From assembly GCA_012064385.1 (NCBI GenBank), contig QRDG01000231.1:1081234-1145233 (forward strand): a stretch of 64,000 nt of DNA, read 5' to 3'. Position 1 is the stretch's first letter, and the number at the start of each line of letters is the position of its first letter. Source of the DNA: Puccinellia tenuiflora. Taxonomy: Eukaryota > Streptophyta > Magnoliopsida > Poales > Poaceae. The notes beneath the pieces were generated by a model that saw only the letters and a program-made list of their open reading frames with translations, was not told the origin of the DNA and searched no databases. Shown one piece after another: positions 1 through 11,506 of this stretch. The translations under genes and the position numbers were made by a program.

Positions 1-340
1 CATTCATGTCATAAACCAAGGTTTCACCATTTTTAACAATATGAACTCATAAATGAAAATTTGACACATAAATTTGAACAAAACCTGTGCAATTTGGTTG
101 TCCCGTATTACTAACATGATTTTAGGAACATTGCATATATAGTTTTAAACTTTTAATGATTCAAACAATCTTTTGGTATTATATACGACAATAAATAAAT
201 AAAACATGTACATATGCTCAAATTTTCCTTCTTCCCTCCACTTCTTATCCAGCAATTCAACTTCCCTCCTAAATTTTGGAAAATTTTGTTCCCTCCACTT
301 TCCCCCGCCCCACACAGCTAATTTTTTCCGTCTGCGCTAC

Positions 341-348
341 TATAAATA
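341..348 (+). promoter_or_regulatory. TATA box of the CACTA gene
   Basis: TATAAATA lies about 150 bp before the ATG at 497 and on the same strand as the exons. The distance allows a 5' UTR of roughly 120 bp. Confidence 0.5.
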
Positions 349-496
349 CATTGTGCTACCCAACCCCCTTAATTCCGTTCCCTGTTAATTGCCACGTAAA
401 AATTCATTCCCGCCTTCATCGCTCTCTACCTCGCCAGATCCACTCTCTTCGCCGGCAGTTCCTACCCTCTCGCCGGCAGGCTATCCGGCGGCCGCC

Positions 497-3328
497 ATGA
501 CCGGTCCCCGGAAACCACCCAAGGCTCGCGATCCTCCCAAATCTACGCCGAAGAAGGTCATTCAGAAATGCCAAGGTGATAAATCTAGCCCACATTTTAG
601 TACGCACAAGATCGATCGTTGCCAGTTGTTAGACTAGGGTACGTGATGTTAACAACTACATGCATAAGAATTTAGGTTTACGTATGTTCTACTAATTTAC
701 ACGATCGCATCTAGGGTTTTAGCGGCATTAGATTATTTTTGTTACCACGATCGCATCTAGGGTTTTAGAAAAGGAATTCTTTACGTAATATCTACATGTA
801 CTACAGAAGAGGATCTGCGATTTTTATCAATCTTAGATCTGAAACATTGCATGAACTTTTAAGTTAACTGAACGGGATCATATATTTGTTATGTCCATTA
901 ATTTCGGGAAATCATATACTCACTCCGATCTACAACATTGACGTGAAAAGAAACTTCTCATGTCTATTCTAAATTGGGACACTTCATTATTTCTGCAACC
1001 TAACACATAATTCTGAAATTGCTGTCATGAATTCCTAATACACACAATTCTTTTCATTCTTTTCCAGCTGCTAAAGAAAAAGAGGTAGTACCTGCATATG
1101 AGTTAGAAAGGAGAAAACAGATGGAGGAAAATGCTGCTCGTCTACGGCAAGCCATGGAAGCCAAATTTGCTGCTGGAGGTCTTAATCCACAAGATTTCAG
1201 AGAGGTTGCACGTACCTTCGTGTATGGTGGGCTACAAAGCGGGATTAATCAGAAACAAAATGAGCCACAACCTCAAGACAAGGACCTACAAGCTGAACCT
1301 GCATATGAACCATATGATGAAGAGGTAGGTATTGAAGATGATGAATTTGATACAGATGAGGAGGAGCGCAATGTCTCAAAGCGGCCGTCTCAGGTCTAAC
1401 ATGTTTATTAATTCGCAAATTGCTTATCTAATACATGGTAGTGGTACTACATTCACACTTATGTATTCATGCATTATCAAACAGGCAGTGGATGAACCTG
1501 CAGCTGCAGCACATAATAAGCGTGTCAAAAACGTTGTACCTTCATCCACCATTTCAACAAGATCAAGAGCACCCACTGTCACTGAACCTGCGGCCTTAGA
1601 TACGCCTACGAGGACAGAAGATGGCAACACTGAAGAGCAAAACACACCTACTACGCAGAATCGTACTTCTGATGACAGCAACTCACCTGATGACAATCAA
1701 ATTGTTCCGATTCAATGCAAAGGTACAAACATCGATACTTTACATGTTTTACTGCTACTTATTTACAAATATTTGGTCAAGTTTAACCTATTTTGTGTCT
1801 GAATTTTAGATGCATTGTCAAACTCTGTCAAGTCAAAACAGAAGGGACAAGGACGCAGACCTACCATTGGGCATTCACTCCATGAATGGACAAAAAAATG
1901 GTGGCAATAAAATGCAAATTGACTTCACTGTAGGCTTGAGGAGACCCAAAAATCCTCTGCGCGCAGCAAAACTTAGCTCTGAGGTTGGTATGCACATCCG
2001 CAGCGATAAGATGCCCCTTGCAACGCACTGGAAGCTGTACGACAAAGATAAGAGTCTACAAGAGGCTGTTCCTTCTACGATTAAAAAAGTTGCGGTCAGT
2101 CTAGTATCTTCATTTATATTGATCAGTTTGTTACATGGTTAACAACCTAATTTCTTCATATGCAACACTCTTTTGCAGGAAAAGTTTGTGATGGACACAA
2201 CTGATGAAGTGGCCAAATCAGTGTGCACAAAAATGATACAAAATAGTATTCGACAACAATGATATAGGCTTAAGAAAGTGTACTGGCCCAAGATTCAAAA
2301 GCTTGCTCCTGAGCAAGCTTATTCGATGAAGCCAAGTAGTGTAGAAGAAAATAGTTGGAAAGAACTTGTGAACAGATGGTTTGATGAGCACTACCAGGTA
2401 CATAATTCATATTTCTTTCACCTACAGCTCCCCGATAAAGCTGCTAGTGCCGGGTAAACTTAATTCATACATATTTTCTTTTATGGATCACCTAATTAAT
2501 TCCACCTGCTGAATACAGGAAATGTGTGTCCAGAATGTAAAGAACAGAAAAAATGTGAAGCAGCACCATACCACTGGATCCAGAAGCTACATTGCCCACT
2601 ACGAGCATGTTGTAAGTATTTCAACTAGGTCTATGCAATTCCTAGCTACTTGTACTGCAAATATATAATTTATAGAACTGATATTTAAAATTTACTAATC
2701 CTTGTAGAAGGCTCAGAACAAGGAGCAGGAAACGTCACCAATTGAATTTTATAGAATAAGCCACACTAAAAAGGATGGTGTGATGCCTCAGGAAGCACAA
2801 GATGCTTATGTAAGAAATATTTAACAACAACACAAATTTATTATTAATGTCTCGACATACTAGCATTTGAAACATTTGAATCTAATTGCAGGAACAAATG
2901 GTGTTAAAAAGATGGGACCACACCCAGAGGATCATCCTGTAGAAACTGATGCGATGATTGTTGAACAAGTCCTGAAGGAACAGAGCTCCTCCAGCTCTAG
3001 CACATTCCTGTCAAGATTGGGCATCTCATCATGCTCCCAGAGATACACCATTTCTAAAGAGCGCATTAGAGAGCTAGAAGAGAGGCTTGCTGATCAGGAG
3101 CAATAATCATTACTGGCAGCTGAAAGGTATCAAAATGATCTGGAGTAAAGGATGCCAGCCCAGGAACAAAAATTTGAAGAAATGAAAAGGAAGCAGGATG
3201 AAGAACTAGCAGCTCTCAAGAAATCTCAGGAAGAGAAGAGTCTGGCTTATGAAAAGAGGCAAGAAGAAATGGATGCCCTGCTTAGTTTGCTCTTAAGGAC
3301 GTCGCAGCAGTCATCGCAGCCCAACTGA
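497..3328 (+). pseudogene. Degenerate Transposase_24-type gene of the CACTA element (about 8 exons)
   Basis: Exons with GT/AG borders read 497-575, 1068-1393, 1485-1722, 1810-2094, 2179-2397, 2519-2611, 2708-2809 and 2892-3328. The first three join in phase. The middle part (1920-2397) has the pattern of plant Transposase_24 (PF03004-like) proteins: a SSEVGMHIR-like segment, then a TDEV...RLKKVYW segment. The last exon encodes a Glu/Lys-rich coiled coil ending QQSSQPN. Breaks: a length change in the A run near 1890-1898 shifts the frame; TGA at 2258-2260 replaces an expected Trp codon; a shift near 2915-2930; and stops after position 3100. In CACTA elements this second gene is thought to bind element ends. 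Family call is by motif memory. Confidence 0.65.
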
Positions 3329-3579
3329 TGAACATCACCGCCATCCTGATGCATCTTTCTTAATAAAGAACAGTGCTAGATGCTACTTTTTCCTGTCTTA
3401 TTCACCTCATTGTCTTATAAATGTTTGTGTCTTTCAGACTTATAGTATGTGTGCCACTATATTTGCTATAATATTGATTTGGTTCCAATTATATATTTGT
3501 TTTCAATTGTATTTCTCTGCAAAAAATTGCCAGAAAATTCTATTTTTACAAAATTCTTTTATGTTCCAACCATGACGGA

Positions 3580-4230
3580 AAATGTGACACCGCCACCACA
3601 ATCTGGGCCCACCTAACAGCAACGTATGGTCCCACAATCCTAAAATGGTGGGTCCCACTTCTCGCAAAACAAAATGGTCCCAGCTGTCAGCATTCTGTGG
3701 GTCCCACTTACAAGAAAAAATTGGGTCCCACTTACCAGAAAAAATCGGGTCCCACCTGTCTGGAATAAGTGGGTCCCACTAACCAGAAAAATGTGTCCCA
3801 CCTGTCAGGATTAAGTGGGTCCAACTTGTCAGCACGGTCCTAGCCCACATGACATCATGTGACGTCACAGCATCTGGACTCACTCATCAGCATCCACGTC
3901 ACCACAGCTGGACCCACATGTAAGAAGCCACGTCAGCATATGTTGACCAGTCGTACACTCAAATTCAACCTCATAGTGACAAATTTGCATACAAACGGTG
4001 ACAAATCAGGATGTCACAGATTAACCATGATCATTGACAAAAATTCCTACCCTCACAGATTCAACTTAATCAGTGACAAAAAATTTCATCTCGCCATCCC
4101 CATGAATCTATGACGGTCAATCAGTGACAAACCTAATGACGCACCATTTTTGTCATCCACAACTAATCAGTGACAAAAATGGACTAATAAGTGACAAAAG
4201 AAGTTTGTCACTAAAAGTCATTTCCTTTGT
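3580..4230. repeat. CACTA subterminal repeat array
   Basis: About seven degenerate copies of GGGTCCCACTT or GGGTCCCACCTGTC lie between 3640 and 3840. Several AGTGACAAA units follow up to the right end. Such arrays are the usual transposase-binding region of CACTA ends. Confidence 0.65.
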
Positions 4231-5524
4231 AGTGTTTCATTTCATTCCAATATCACATGGATAGCATTTTGTCACTTTGACAATTCAAGCAATTTATCAA
4301 TAACAACTCTCCAACAAGTATAAGTGAAGAACAAGAGAGTTTAACATCAACAACTAGCAGCTCTAAACAAGATAAAAGCTAAAAGCGAGGGCTCACTAGC
4401 AAACAAACAGTAGCTAAGAATACTCAACAAGATATAAGCGAAACAAAAGAGTATTCAAATGAAAAAGCGGAGTGTGCCTCTCTCCCACACAAATAAAGCT
4501 AGGATCCAACAAGGATATGACCATCAATCAAACAAAACAAAACTGAAAGCAAAAAGACGCTCCAAGCATAGCACATAATATGTAAAGTGATAAAAACGTA
4601 GTTCAACGAAGACAACCTTATGATAGTCGATGAAAAGGAGGGGATGCCCAAGGCATCCCCATGCTTAGACGCTTGATGGTTCTTGATATTCAGAGGGGGT
4701 ACCATGGGGGCATCCCCAAGCTTGATCTCTTATCCATCTTCAATTTCTTCATTATCCTCTCCTTTGGAACTTAAAAACTTACTTCACACAAAACTTCTCA
4801 TAAACTGATTAGAGGGTTAGTGCTCATAAATTAAAATGCACATGTGTTCAACTCAAGACAAATTGCAAACAACTTTATTGGGCATTAGCTACTTTTTACT
4901 AAGCCTCAATATGACACTCCACCTCTAGAGTATCACATTTGACGATAGTAAAAGAGATGAATACAAAATAAAAGCAGAATATGTCAAAAACTGAACAGTC
5001 TGTAAAGATCGATTTTTTCATGGCACTTCTGTAGCTCAAATCAGAAAACTCAAATCTAACGAAAGATAGATAAATTTATCAGGCTTGCTTTATAAAAATA
5101 TCAGAAAAAGATAAAATTCAGGGATTATTCGAGATTTTCTGCAACATGCGCATATAATCTGTTTCTGGACAGCAAAACAATACCTCGCACTTTCAATGCA
5201 TTAGAGGCTAAACTTGGCACAAAAAAACAAAACAAAAAGATACAATGAAGTTGCTACAGAGGCAACAACTCCATGACTATGGAAAACTGAAAGGCAAAAG
5301 ATAATGGGTTGCCTCCCAAAAGCGCTTTTCTTTAACGCCTTTTAGCTAGGCGTAATGATTTCAATGATGCTCTAATAAGAATAAGAGTTGACAAAAGAGA
5401 GCATCAAGAAACAAATACCAAACATATTTAAGCCTAACCCAGTTCCTATGCATAGGCATATTGTACGAAAATAATTTATTGGAGCATAAAGCTAGTAGCA
5501 TAGGAAGACAAAGCAAGTGCAACT

Positions 5525-6258
5525 TCAAAACTTGCAACAAAAAGAGAGGTGTCTTAGTAACATGAGAACTCTAACAACCATAATTTCCTCTCTCATAATA
5601 ATTTTAAGTAGAATTATTAACAAATTCAACGATGTAACTATCACATAAAACATGCTTTTTAATATCATCAATATCAATTGGAGGCATAGATAAATGAGTA
5701 TCATTAAATTCATCACAAATAACAGTAGGAAAAGCATTTGACAGTTTATTTTTGTCTTTCTTGAGCCATGGAAGTTGTTGCATATCATACAAAGTAAGAG
5801 TTAAAGAGTTTACTTTCATTAGAAGGTAGGTCCTCCTTTTGTTCCTCACTCTCCTCCTCTTTTTCACCTAATGGGATCTTAGTTTCAGCAATTTCCTCCT
5901 CCATAGGTTCCTGCAAAGCATCGGTCTCTCCTTTTGGATGAGAGACTTTCTTAACATATTCAGTAATATAATAATTATCATTGTAATTCTCAAAGCAATA
6001 TTTTAGTATAGTAAAATTCTTAGTTTGATAATGAGCATTATCAATGTTCTCCAGCAAAGAAGCAATTTCATAGGCACCCTTAAAAGCAACAAATTCTTCA
6101 ATCTGTTCAACATCAAAGAAATCAAAATTTTCCCTAGCATAAGAAGATAAGGTTTCATTTTCATTGTCCTGACATTGGAAGGGGAGGTGTGGAGTGCGCC
6201 TCCCACAAGAACATTTTATATCATAGAGGAAACTTATATTATCAGTATACAAGTTCAC
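5525..6258 (-). CDS. Small ORF region of non-autonomous LTR element copy 1
   Basis: A 157-codon frame (6258-5785) is followed in another frame by a region (5867-5604) containing CDSYIVEFVN and, further on, a degraded LKLHL-like segment. The same C-terminal pattern (CDGYIVDFIN, then LKLHLFYLPML) occurs in the ORF of copy 2 at 41800-41123. The protein is acidic, rich in Glu, Asn and Tyr, with no recognised domain. It sits just after the primer site, where gag would be expected. I infer a gag-derived or element-specific protein, broken here by a shift near 5800. Function unknown. Confidence 0.45.
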
Positions 6259-6551
6259 TTTTTTTCAGAAATTCCCAAAGTTGTTTCCCTTTTTGCGACA
6301 TGCAGTGTTCCTTATAGTATTTTTGCTGATCTTCTGTAAATCCACAAAAAGATCTAGTTTCAAAGAAAGTAGCCATTGAGAACAACCAAAGAACTAAGCA
6401 TACTAATAAAACAGGATAAAATACTACACTAATTTTTTGGGGTTTTAAAATTTAGAAAAAAGAAAATAAACTAAACGAGAAATAAAGCAAGCAAGACAAA
6501 AATAAAGTAAAGTGATTGAGAGTATGAGACTCCCCTTGCTGTAGCTCCAAA

Positions 6552-6570
6552 GTCCCCGGCAACGACGCCA
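6552..6570 (-). promoter_or_regulatory. Primer binding site (tRNA-Asp type), copy 1
   Basis: The minus-strand sequence TGGCGTCGTTGCCGGGGAC lies 10 bases after the LTR end. It matches the complement of the plant tRNA-Asp 3' end except for one base (CGTCG instead of CGCCG). Confidence 0.7.
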
Positions 6571-8177
6571 GAAAACTGCTTGATGATCGGTGATGCTAGC
6601 GTTGGGTTGTGCCCCAAGCAAAGGCGTGGATGTAGTAAGTAGCAGTTTTTCCTCGTTAACGAACCGAGGTTTATCGAACCAGTAGGACTTTGAAATCAAC
6701 AACAAAGTGAATGTTGAAGATCTCTGGTGCTTAATCTTCAACAGACGTGGACCTGCACACACTCAACCAATTACTTTGCCCCCAACGGCGGAAAGGTTGT
6801 CAATCTTTCCGGTCTCGCAGAAAACAAAGCGGTTAATTGTATAGTGAAATAGATGAAAATATGAAAGTGGACCAGAGGAGTAATGATGATGAAAAGTGAT
6901 GAATAAAGGTTGCAATCAATGTAAAAAGATGGACCGGGGGCCATGGGTTCACTAGTGGAGTCTCTCAAGTAAATAAAACACTCATATGATGGGTAAACAC
7001 ATTACAGCTAGGCAATTGACAAGATTATAACACAAACTTAATCTAGCTATGACTTAGAGAACATGATAATATTTATGTAGGCATCACGACAATGAACAAA
7101 AACCGTTGAGTCCAACTGCGTTTTTGTCTGAAAAGTCCACCGTGGGATCGCTATCCAGCATGTCACCCAACGGTATTAAGTTGCAAGCAACAGACATTTG
7201 CATTAAGTAAAGCGCATGAAGTAAGCAATTAATATCAAAAAAGACATTAACACCGCTGTTTTACCCTTAGTAGCAACAACACACCCTCACCCTTAGACGT
7301 TTCTGTCACTCGTGCCCAGGAACAAAAGGGGGCATGAACCCACTATCTAGCATAAATACTCCCTCTTGGAGATACACACAATCACTTGGCCAAAGTAACT
7401 ATGCACATCGGAGAGCATGCAAGAACATAAATCAACATATAAGAATCATGCACAATCTGATCATAACTTCATAATCCATCAGATCACAGCAAACACATCA
7501 CATAGCATTACAATAATCGATCTTGATCATGTAAGGCAGCTCACAAGATCATAATACATGAAGCACAAGGGAGAGAGACTACCATCCAGCTACTGCCATG
7601 GACCCGTAGTCCAAGGTGGGGCTACTCACAAATCATCCCGGAGGAAGGCATGGCGATGAAGAGCCCTCCGAGATCGATCTCCCCTCCTACAGGGTGCCGG
7701 GATCAGCTTCAGAATCACCCCCGAACTAGGGTTTATGGTGGCGGCGCCTAGGGGTAACTTATCTGGAAAATAATGGCCGCCTCGACATTTTTGGGATTAA
7801 TCTGATTTTATAGGCATCGGAGGGGGCCGAGGAGACCCACCGGAGCAGGGCGGGTCCCACCCGCCGCCCTAGGGCAGGCCGTGACTGGGGGTCGTCCCTG
7901 CCCTGTGGGTGGCCCCCAGGGCTGCCCTCTGGACAGAAACTCCGTCTTGGCGCATAAAAAATCCTCGTAAATTTTCAGCGCATTTCGAGAATATTTCCTG
8001 TGGTAAGTTTCTGAAACGAAAAGACAGCAAAAACAGGAAACTGACACTAGGCATCTTGTTAATAGGTTAGTCCAACAAAATACATAAAAATGATGTAATA
8101 AGATAGTAGAAACATGTGACAACATCACAAACTAGCATGGATCAATAAAAAATTATAGATACGTTTGACATGTATCA

Positions 8178-8835
8178 CCTCCTGCGCCTCGCCGAAGCAG
8201 AACAATTCACTTTTATGGAAATTTATTTTCAGACCAGGGAGTTGTTCGAACGCTGACAGAATTAACTTCAGGCTCCGAGCATTCTCCAGGTCATGGTCCA
8301 TAAAAATAATTGTGTCGTCTGCATATTGAAGGATAGAGAGCCCACCATCAACAAGATGTGGAACAACCCCCTCAAATAGACCAGCGGTCTTAGTACGTTC
8401 AATCATGACCGCCAACATATCCGCCACTATATTAAATAGTATTGGCGATAGGGGATCACCTTGTCTTAAATCTTTTTTTGTCTGAAAGTAATGACCAGTC
8501 TCATTATTGACTTCAATAGCCACACTACCTCCAGAAATAAAATCACGAACCCAGGCATACCACTCCTCAGAAAACCCTTTCATCCTAAGCGGTTGCTGAA
8601 GGAAGTGCCAGTTGACCTTATCATTGGCTTTGTCAAAGTCAATTTTTTAAATGACACCATTGAGTTTCTTCCTATGCATCTCATGGACCGTTTCATGCAG
8701 TACGGCCACCCCATCAAGGATATTCCTCCCTTGCATAAAAGCAGTCTGGGTTGGCCTAACCACATGATCTGCAACTGAATTCAATCTCAACGTTGCAGTC
8801 TTAGTGAATATTTTGAAACTAACATTAAGGAGACA
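8178..8835 (-). mobile_element. LINE fragment with reverse transcriptase
   Basis: Two overlapping minus-strand frames (8774-8580 and 8583-8125) plus the tail of a third encode part of a non-LTR reverse transcriptase. Seen are PTQTAFMQGRNI, a RQGDPLSPILFNIV block and the catalytic LQYADDTIIF box. A stop near 8647 and a frame change near 8580 break it. The 3' part is cut off at 8177 by the non-autonomous LTR element and the 5' part fades near 8835. Confidence 0.8.
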
Positions 8836-10266
8836 GATCCCATATATATGTATACTTCCTAAACAATTTGGAGTAATGTAAAGTTTATTTATGGGCTTTA
8901 TCATTAATCTGAACCACACAGTACTGCGTGCGTGTGACCACATGCACACACAACAGATGGAAGAGGCGATCGAGCACAGCTCACCGGTGTGCAAGTACCG
9001 TGTAATTAGTGACGCCGTACCATGCCAAGGAAGCAAAGCTACGTGGGGTTGTGGCCAGAGGTATATAAATAAAAGAGGAAAAGCGACACGATAGAAAGGC
9101 GGATCAGAATAAATTAGCGTGCAGGATCCACAGCTGCCGCTCTCATGAACTTTACACATTATTGCTCCGACCGACCCGATCGATCGAGTACACGGCCTAG
9201 CTCGCACGAAGTGTATCGTCCCTTCACCACATGGATAGGCTAGCACAGGGACAGGGCCAAGAATCCAGGATATAGCTAGCATAGACGGCTCACGCGACAT
9301 GCAGATTGCCATTCGCTGCCAGGCCTTGATCTTTGTCGTTGGTGCATGCGCGCGCCCGAAATATGTGCGCGCCTCGCTAGCTAGCACGGCACATGCACGC
9401 GAGCAGGCGTGTCCAGCACAGATCATCTGCTACCGAGACATCAGCAAGACAAATCGGTGGCCTGACTGCAGGGATCAATCGGCTATGATCCATGTTCTGC
9501 ACGCAACAACCAACCTTGTATTCAAAGCAATAAAGACGTACCGCAGGGAGGTAAAACTGGCACGTACGCGTAGCCACAGGAATTTGCAACCCCCACCACC
9601 ACCTGGCTTCCACCCCATGTGTTACATAAATCACCATTCGAACCGAGTTTTTGCGGTTTAATTACATCACGTGGTGCTTTAATCTGTTTTAGGTTGCCGC
9701 CACTTGGTTATCTAATCATCTGTTTATGCATGTTAACAGCAAAAGAGACTTCTGGGCATGATTAGATTTTATTTGAAATTACTCAAAAAAATTCTATATA
9801 GTTAACAAATCAAATATTCATGACACACTAAACAATTTACGTGAAAAATTATTTACTCATTGTTATGTGAGTTTTGTACGTTTAATTATTTTCCTATGAT
9901 CAGCGTCGCGAGTATTTATTTTAAAATATAAGCATACAAAAGGTTTGATGTTACATGTAGAATGAAGTCTGTTATATTGTGCATCCAAATTTGTTTCATA
10001 AAAAATTAACTATCTATGAATTTTCAACCTTTTCAGATTTTGTTATATTAATTGGAGCATTGACATGCGGGTGCCCAGCTATCGGTTTTGCTGTCACCTG
10101 TCAACATGGCTAAATAGTTGGTTACATGATCAAGTGGTGTATATTGCACCTGATTAGACCAACCACATGGTGAAAACGTAGCTATTACCTACGTGCTCTC
10201 TGCTACTACAACACACCTGAACATTAGATCATCTGATTCGTGAAGTGGAGCAGAAGAAAAGATACT
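8836..10266. other. Intergenic; no gene recognised
   Basis: A GC-richer stretch (9100-9640) with runs of CTAGCTAGC and CGCGCG follows TATATAAATA at 9059-9068. That could be a promoter, but no long or conserved frame follows on either strand, and I recognised no conserved microRNA. The remainder is AT-rich. Confidence 0.4.
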
Positions 10267-10279
10267 AGCTGCTAGCACA

Positions 10280-10754
10280 GGGTGATTTAAGTCTTTGTTT
10301 TGATGAGGAATTGGCTAGGTGATTTGTGACTTCGAGCCGCGGCATCTAAGTGGGGGCGACTGCACAGGTGAAGTCCTAAGTCTTATCTTTCAGGGTAAAA
10401 ACCCAAGATTTGGCCTTAATTGGTTGTGTCTGGCAATGGCCTTCGTGAAGGCATAGTTTTGAGAGCGAGGACTGTCTCCCGGGTAAAAACCTGAGATCTT
10501 TGATCGGGCGACGACAGCGCTTGTGCGCTGTTCCTTCTTCAAGGCGTCGTTTTTGGAGAAGCTGGACTTCTGGTGCTGTCATGCTGGTGCTGTTTTAAGG
10601 ATCTGATCACTATAACGGGACTTTTTTTTTGTAATTTTCTCTCTTTTTTTTTCGGCTGTATGCATCCGTAATGTCGTTAGGACAATGTGTTGTTGCAGGG
10701 GCTGGATGTATTTGGTATATCCGCGATATTTATATACTCCTTATCTAAAAAAAA
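10280..10754 (+). mobile_element. 5'-truncated LINE 3' end with target-site duplication
   Basis: The stretch looks like the 3' untranslated end of a grass LINE and ends in a run of nine A at 10747-10755. It is flanked by the perfect 13-bp direct repeat AGCTGCTAGCACA at 10267-10279 and 10755-10767, the mark of target-primed insertion. No coding part is left. Confidence 0.8.
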
Positions 10755-11192
10755 AGCTGCTAGCACACAGGGACACAACATATGGCATGAACGTGGTGTG
10801 TGCAGTATTGTAGCAGGACGCAATGGTCAAAAGCTATTCTTTCCGGCAAAGCTAGACAGCGCCCCTGCCCTATCGAAAGCTTGGGGGGGGGGAGCAGTGT
10901 CTCCTAGAGCCTTCCGTCTTAGCTAGCAATAGCCACGCACACACACACGACGCAGACTGGGCTTTTCACCGAGTGGTACTGTGTGTGCTCCAAAGGGCAG
11001 ACACGGGCTAGGCTTCAGATGAGCATCCCATCGCCATTAAGACGAGGAAAGGTCAGAGGCTGCCGCGTCCAGATAGAGGGCTTTGCAGGTGCTCTTCCAG
11101 GAGAGAAAATTAGGGCAGTTTTCAGACCAATCCTGTTGGTTGTGGGCAGTGGAAAATAGGCAAGCGATCATTAAAATTATATACTGCCACTT

Positions 11193-11491
11193 TTTTTTTT
11201 TTCTAAACCCAGTACAACGCAAGCGCTCATATACACGCGCACACACTCATCCCTATGAACGCACGCACGCACACCCTATCCCTATGAGCACCTCCGAGAG
11301 ACCGAGTCGGCGGGTCGAGTCTTGAGATTGACGAAGTCACCACGGGCGCCTCGCTGTCGACGGGAACGTCGCCTCCCACTGAAGAATATTCCGTCTTAAA
11401 TGAGAAACACCAACGTTAAACCTGGGGTTTGAACTCTGGTGGGCTGGGGGTACAACCACCCTCCTAACCATCTTGCCACAGACAAGTTCTC
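11193..11491 (-). mobile_element. Au-like SINE (tRNA-derived)
   Basis: On the minus strand the 5' head near 11485 carries an A-box-like TGGTTAGGAGGG and, downstream, a B-box-like GAGTTCAAACC, the promoter layout of tRNA-derived SINEs; this head resembles the Au SINE of grasses. The 3' end is a poly-A (T run at 11191-11202 on the plus strand). The flanks share a 15-bp direct repeat, TATATACTGCCACTT, at 11178-11192 and 11492-11506. Confidence 0.8.
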
Positions 11492-11506
11492 TATATACTG
11501 CCACTT

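Larger units (their letters stand above)
1..4234 (+). mobile_element. CACTA (En/Spm) DNA transposon, right part; left end outside window
   Basis: The right boundary is the terminal TAGTG at 4230-4234, so the terminal inverted repeat read inward from this end starts CACTACAAAGGAAATG. Before it, from about 3580, lie many degenerate copies of GGGTCCCAC and of AGTGACAAA, the subterminal repeats typical of CACTA elements. A Transposase_24-like gene lies inside. No matching CACTACAAAG left end occurs in the first 500 bases, so it should lie upstream of the window. The element abuts the internal part of a non-autonomous LTR element and probably inserted into it; the expected 3-bp target duplicate on the right would be TTT at 4235-4237. 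Confidence 0.8.
4235..8177 (-). mobile_element. Non-autonomous LTR retrotransposon, copy 1 (one LTR and part of the interior)
   Basis: Reading on the minus strand, the LTR runs 8177 to 6581 (1597 bp), starting TGATAC and ending ATCA. A primer binding site follows at 6570-6552. The interior (6551-4235) matches the interior of copy 2 (38188-42051) in order, including the blocks with the CATCCCCAAGCTT motif and the small ORF. No protease, integrase or reverse transcriptase is present. Copy 2 has about 1.7 kb more interior plus a second LTR, so the rest of copy 1 probably lies beyond the left end of the CACTA element. The element interrupts a LINE at 8178; the flanking five bases are CCTCC. Confidence 0.8.

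Noticed and set aside
8900..9650. Possible microRNA precursor
   Set aside because: No conserved plant microRNA sequence and no convincing long stem found by eye.
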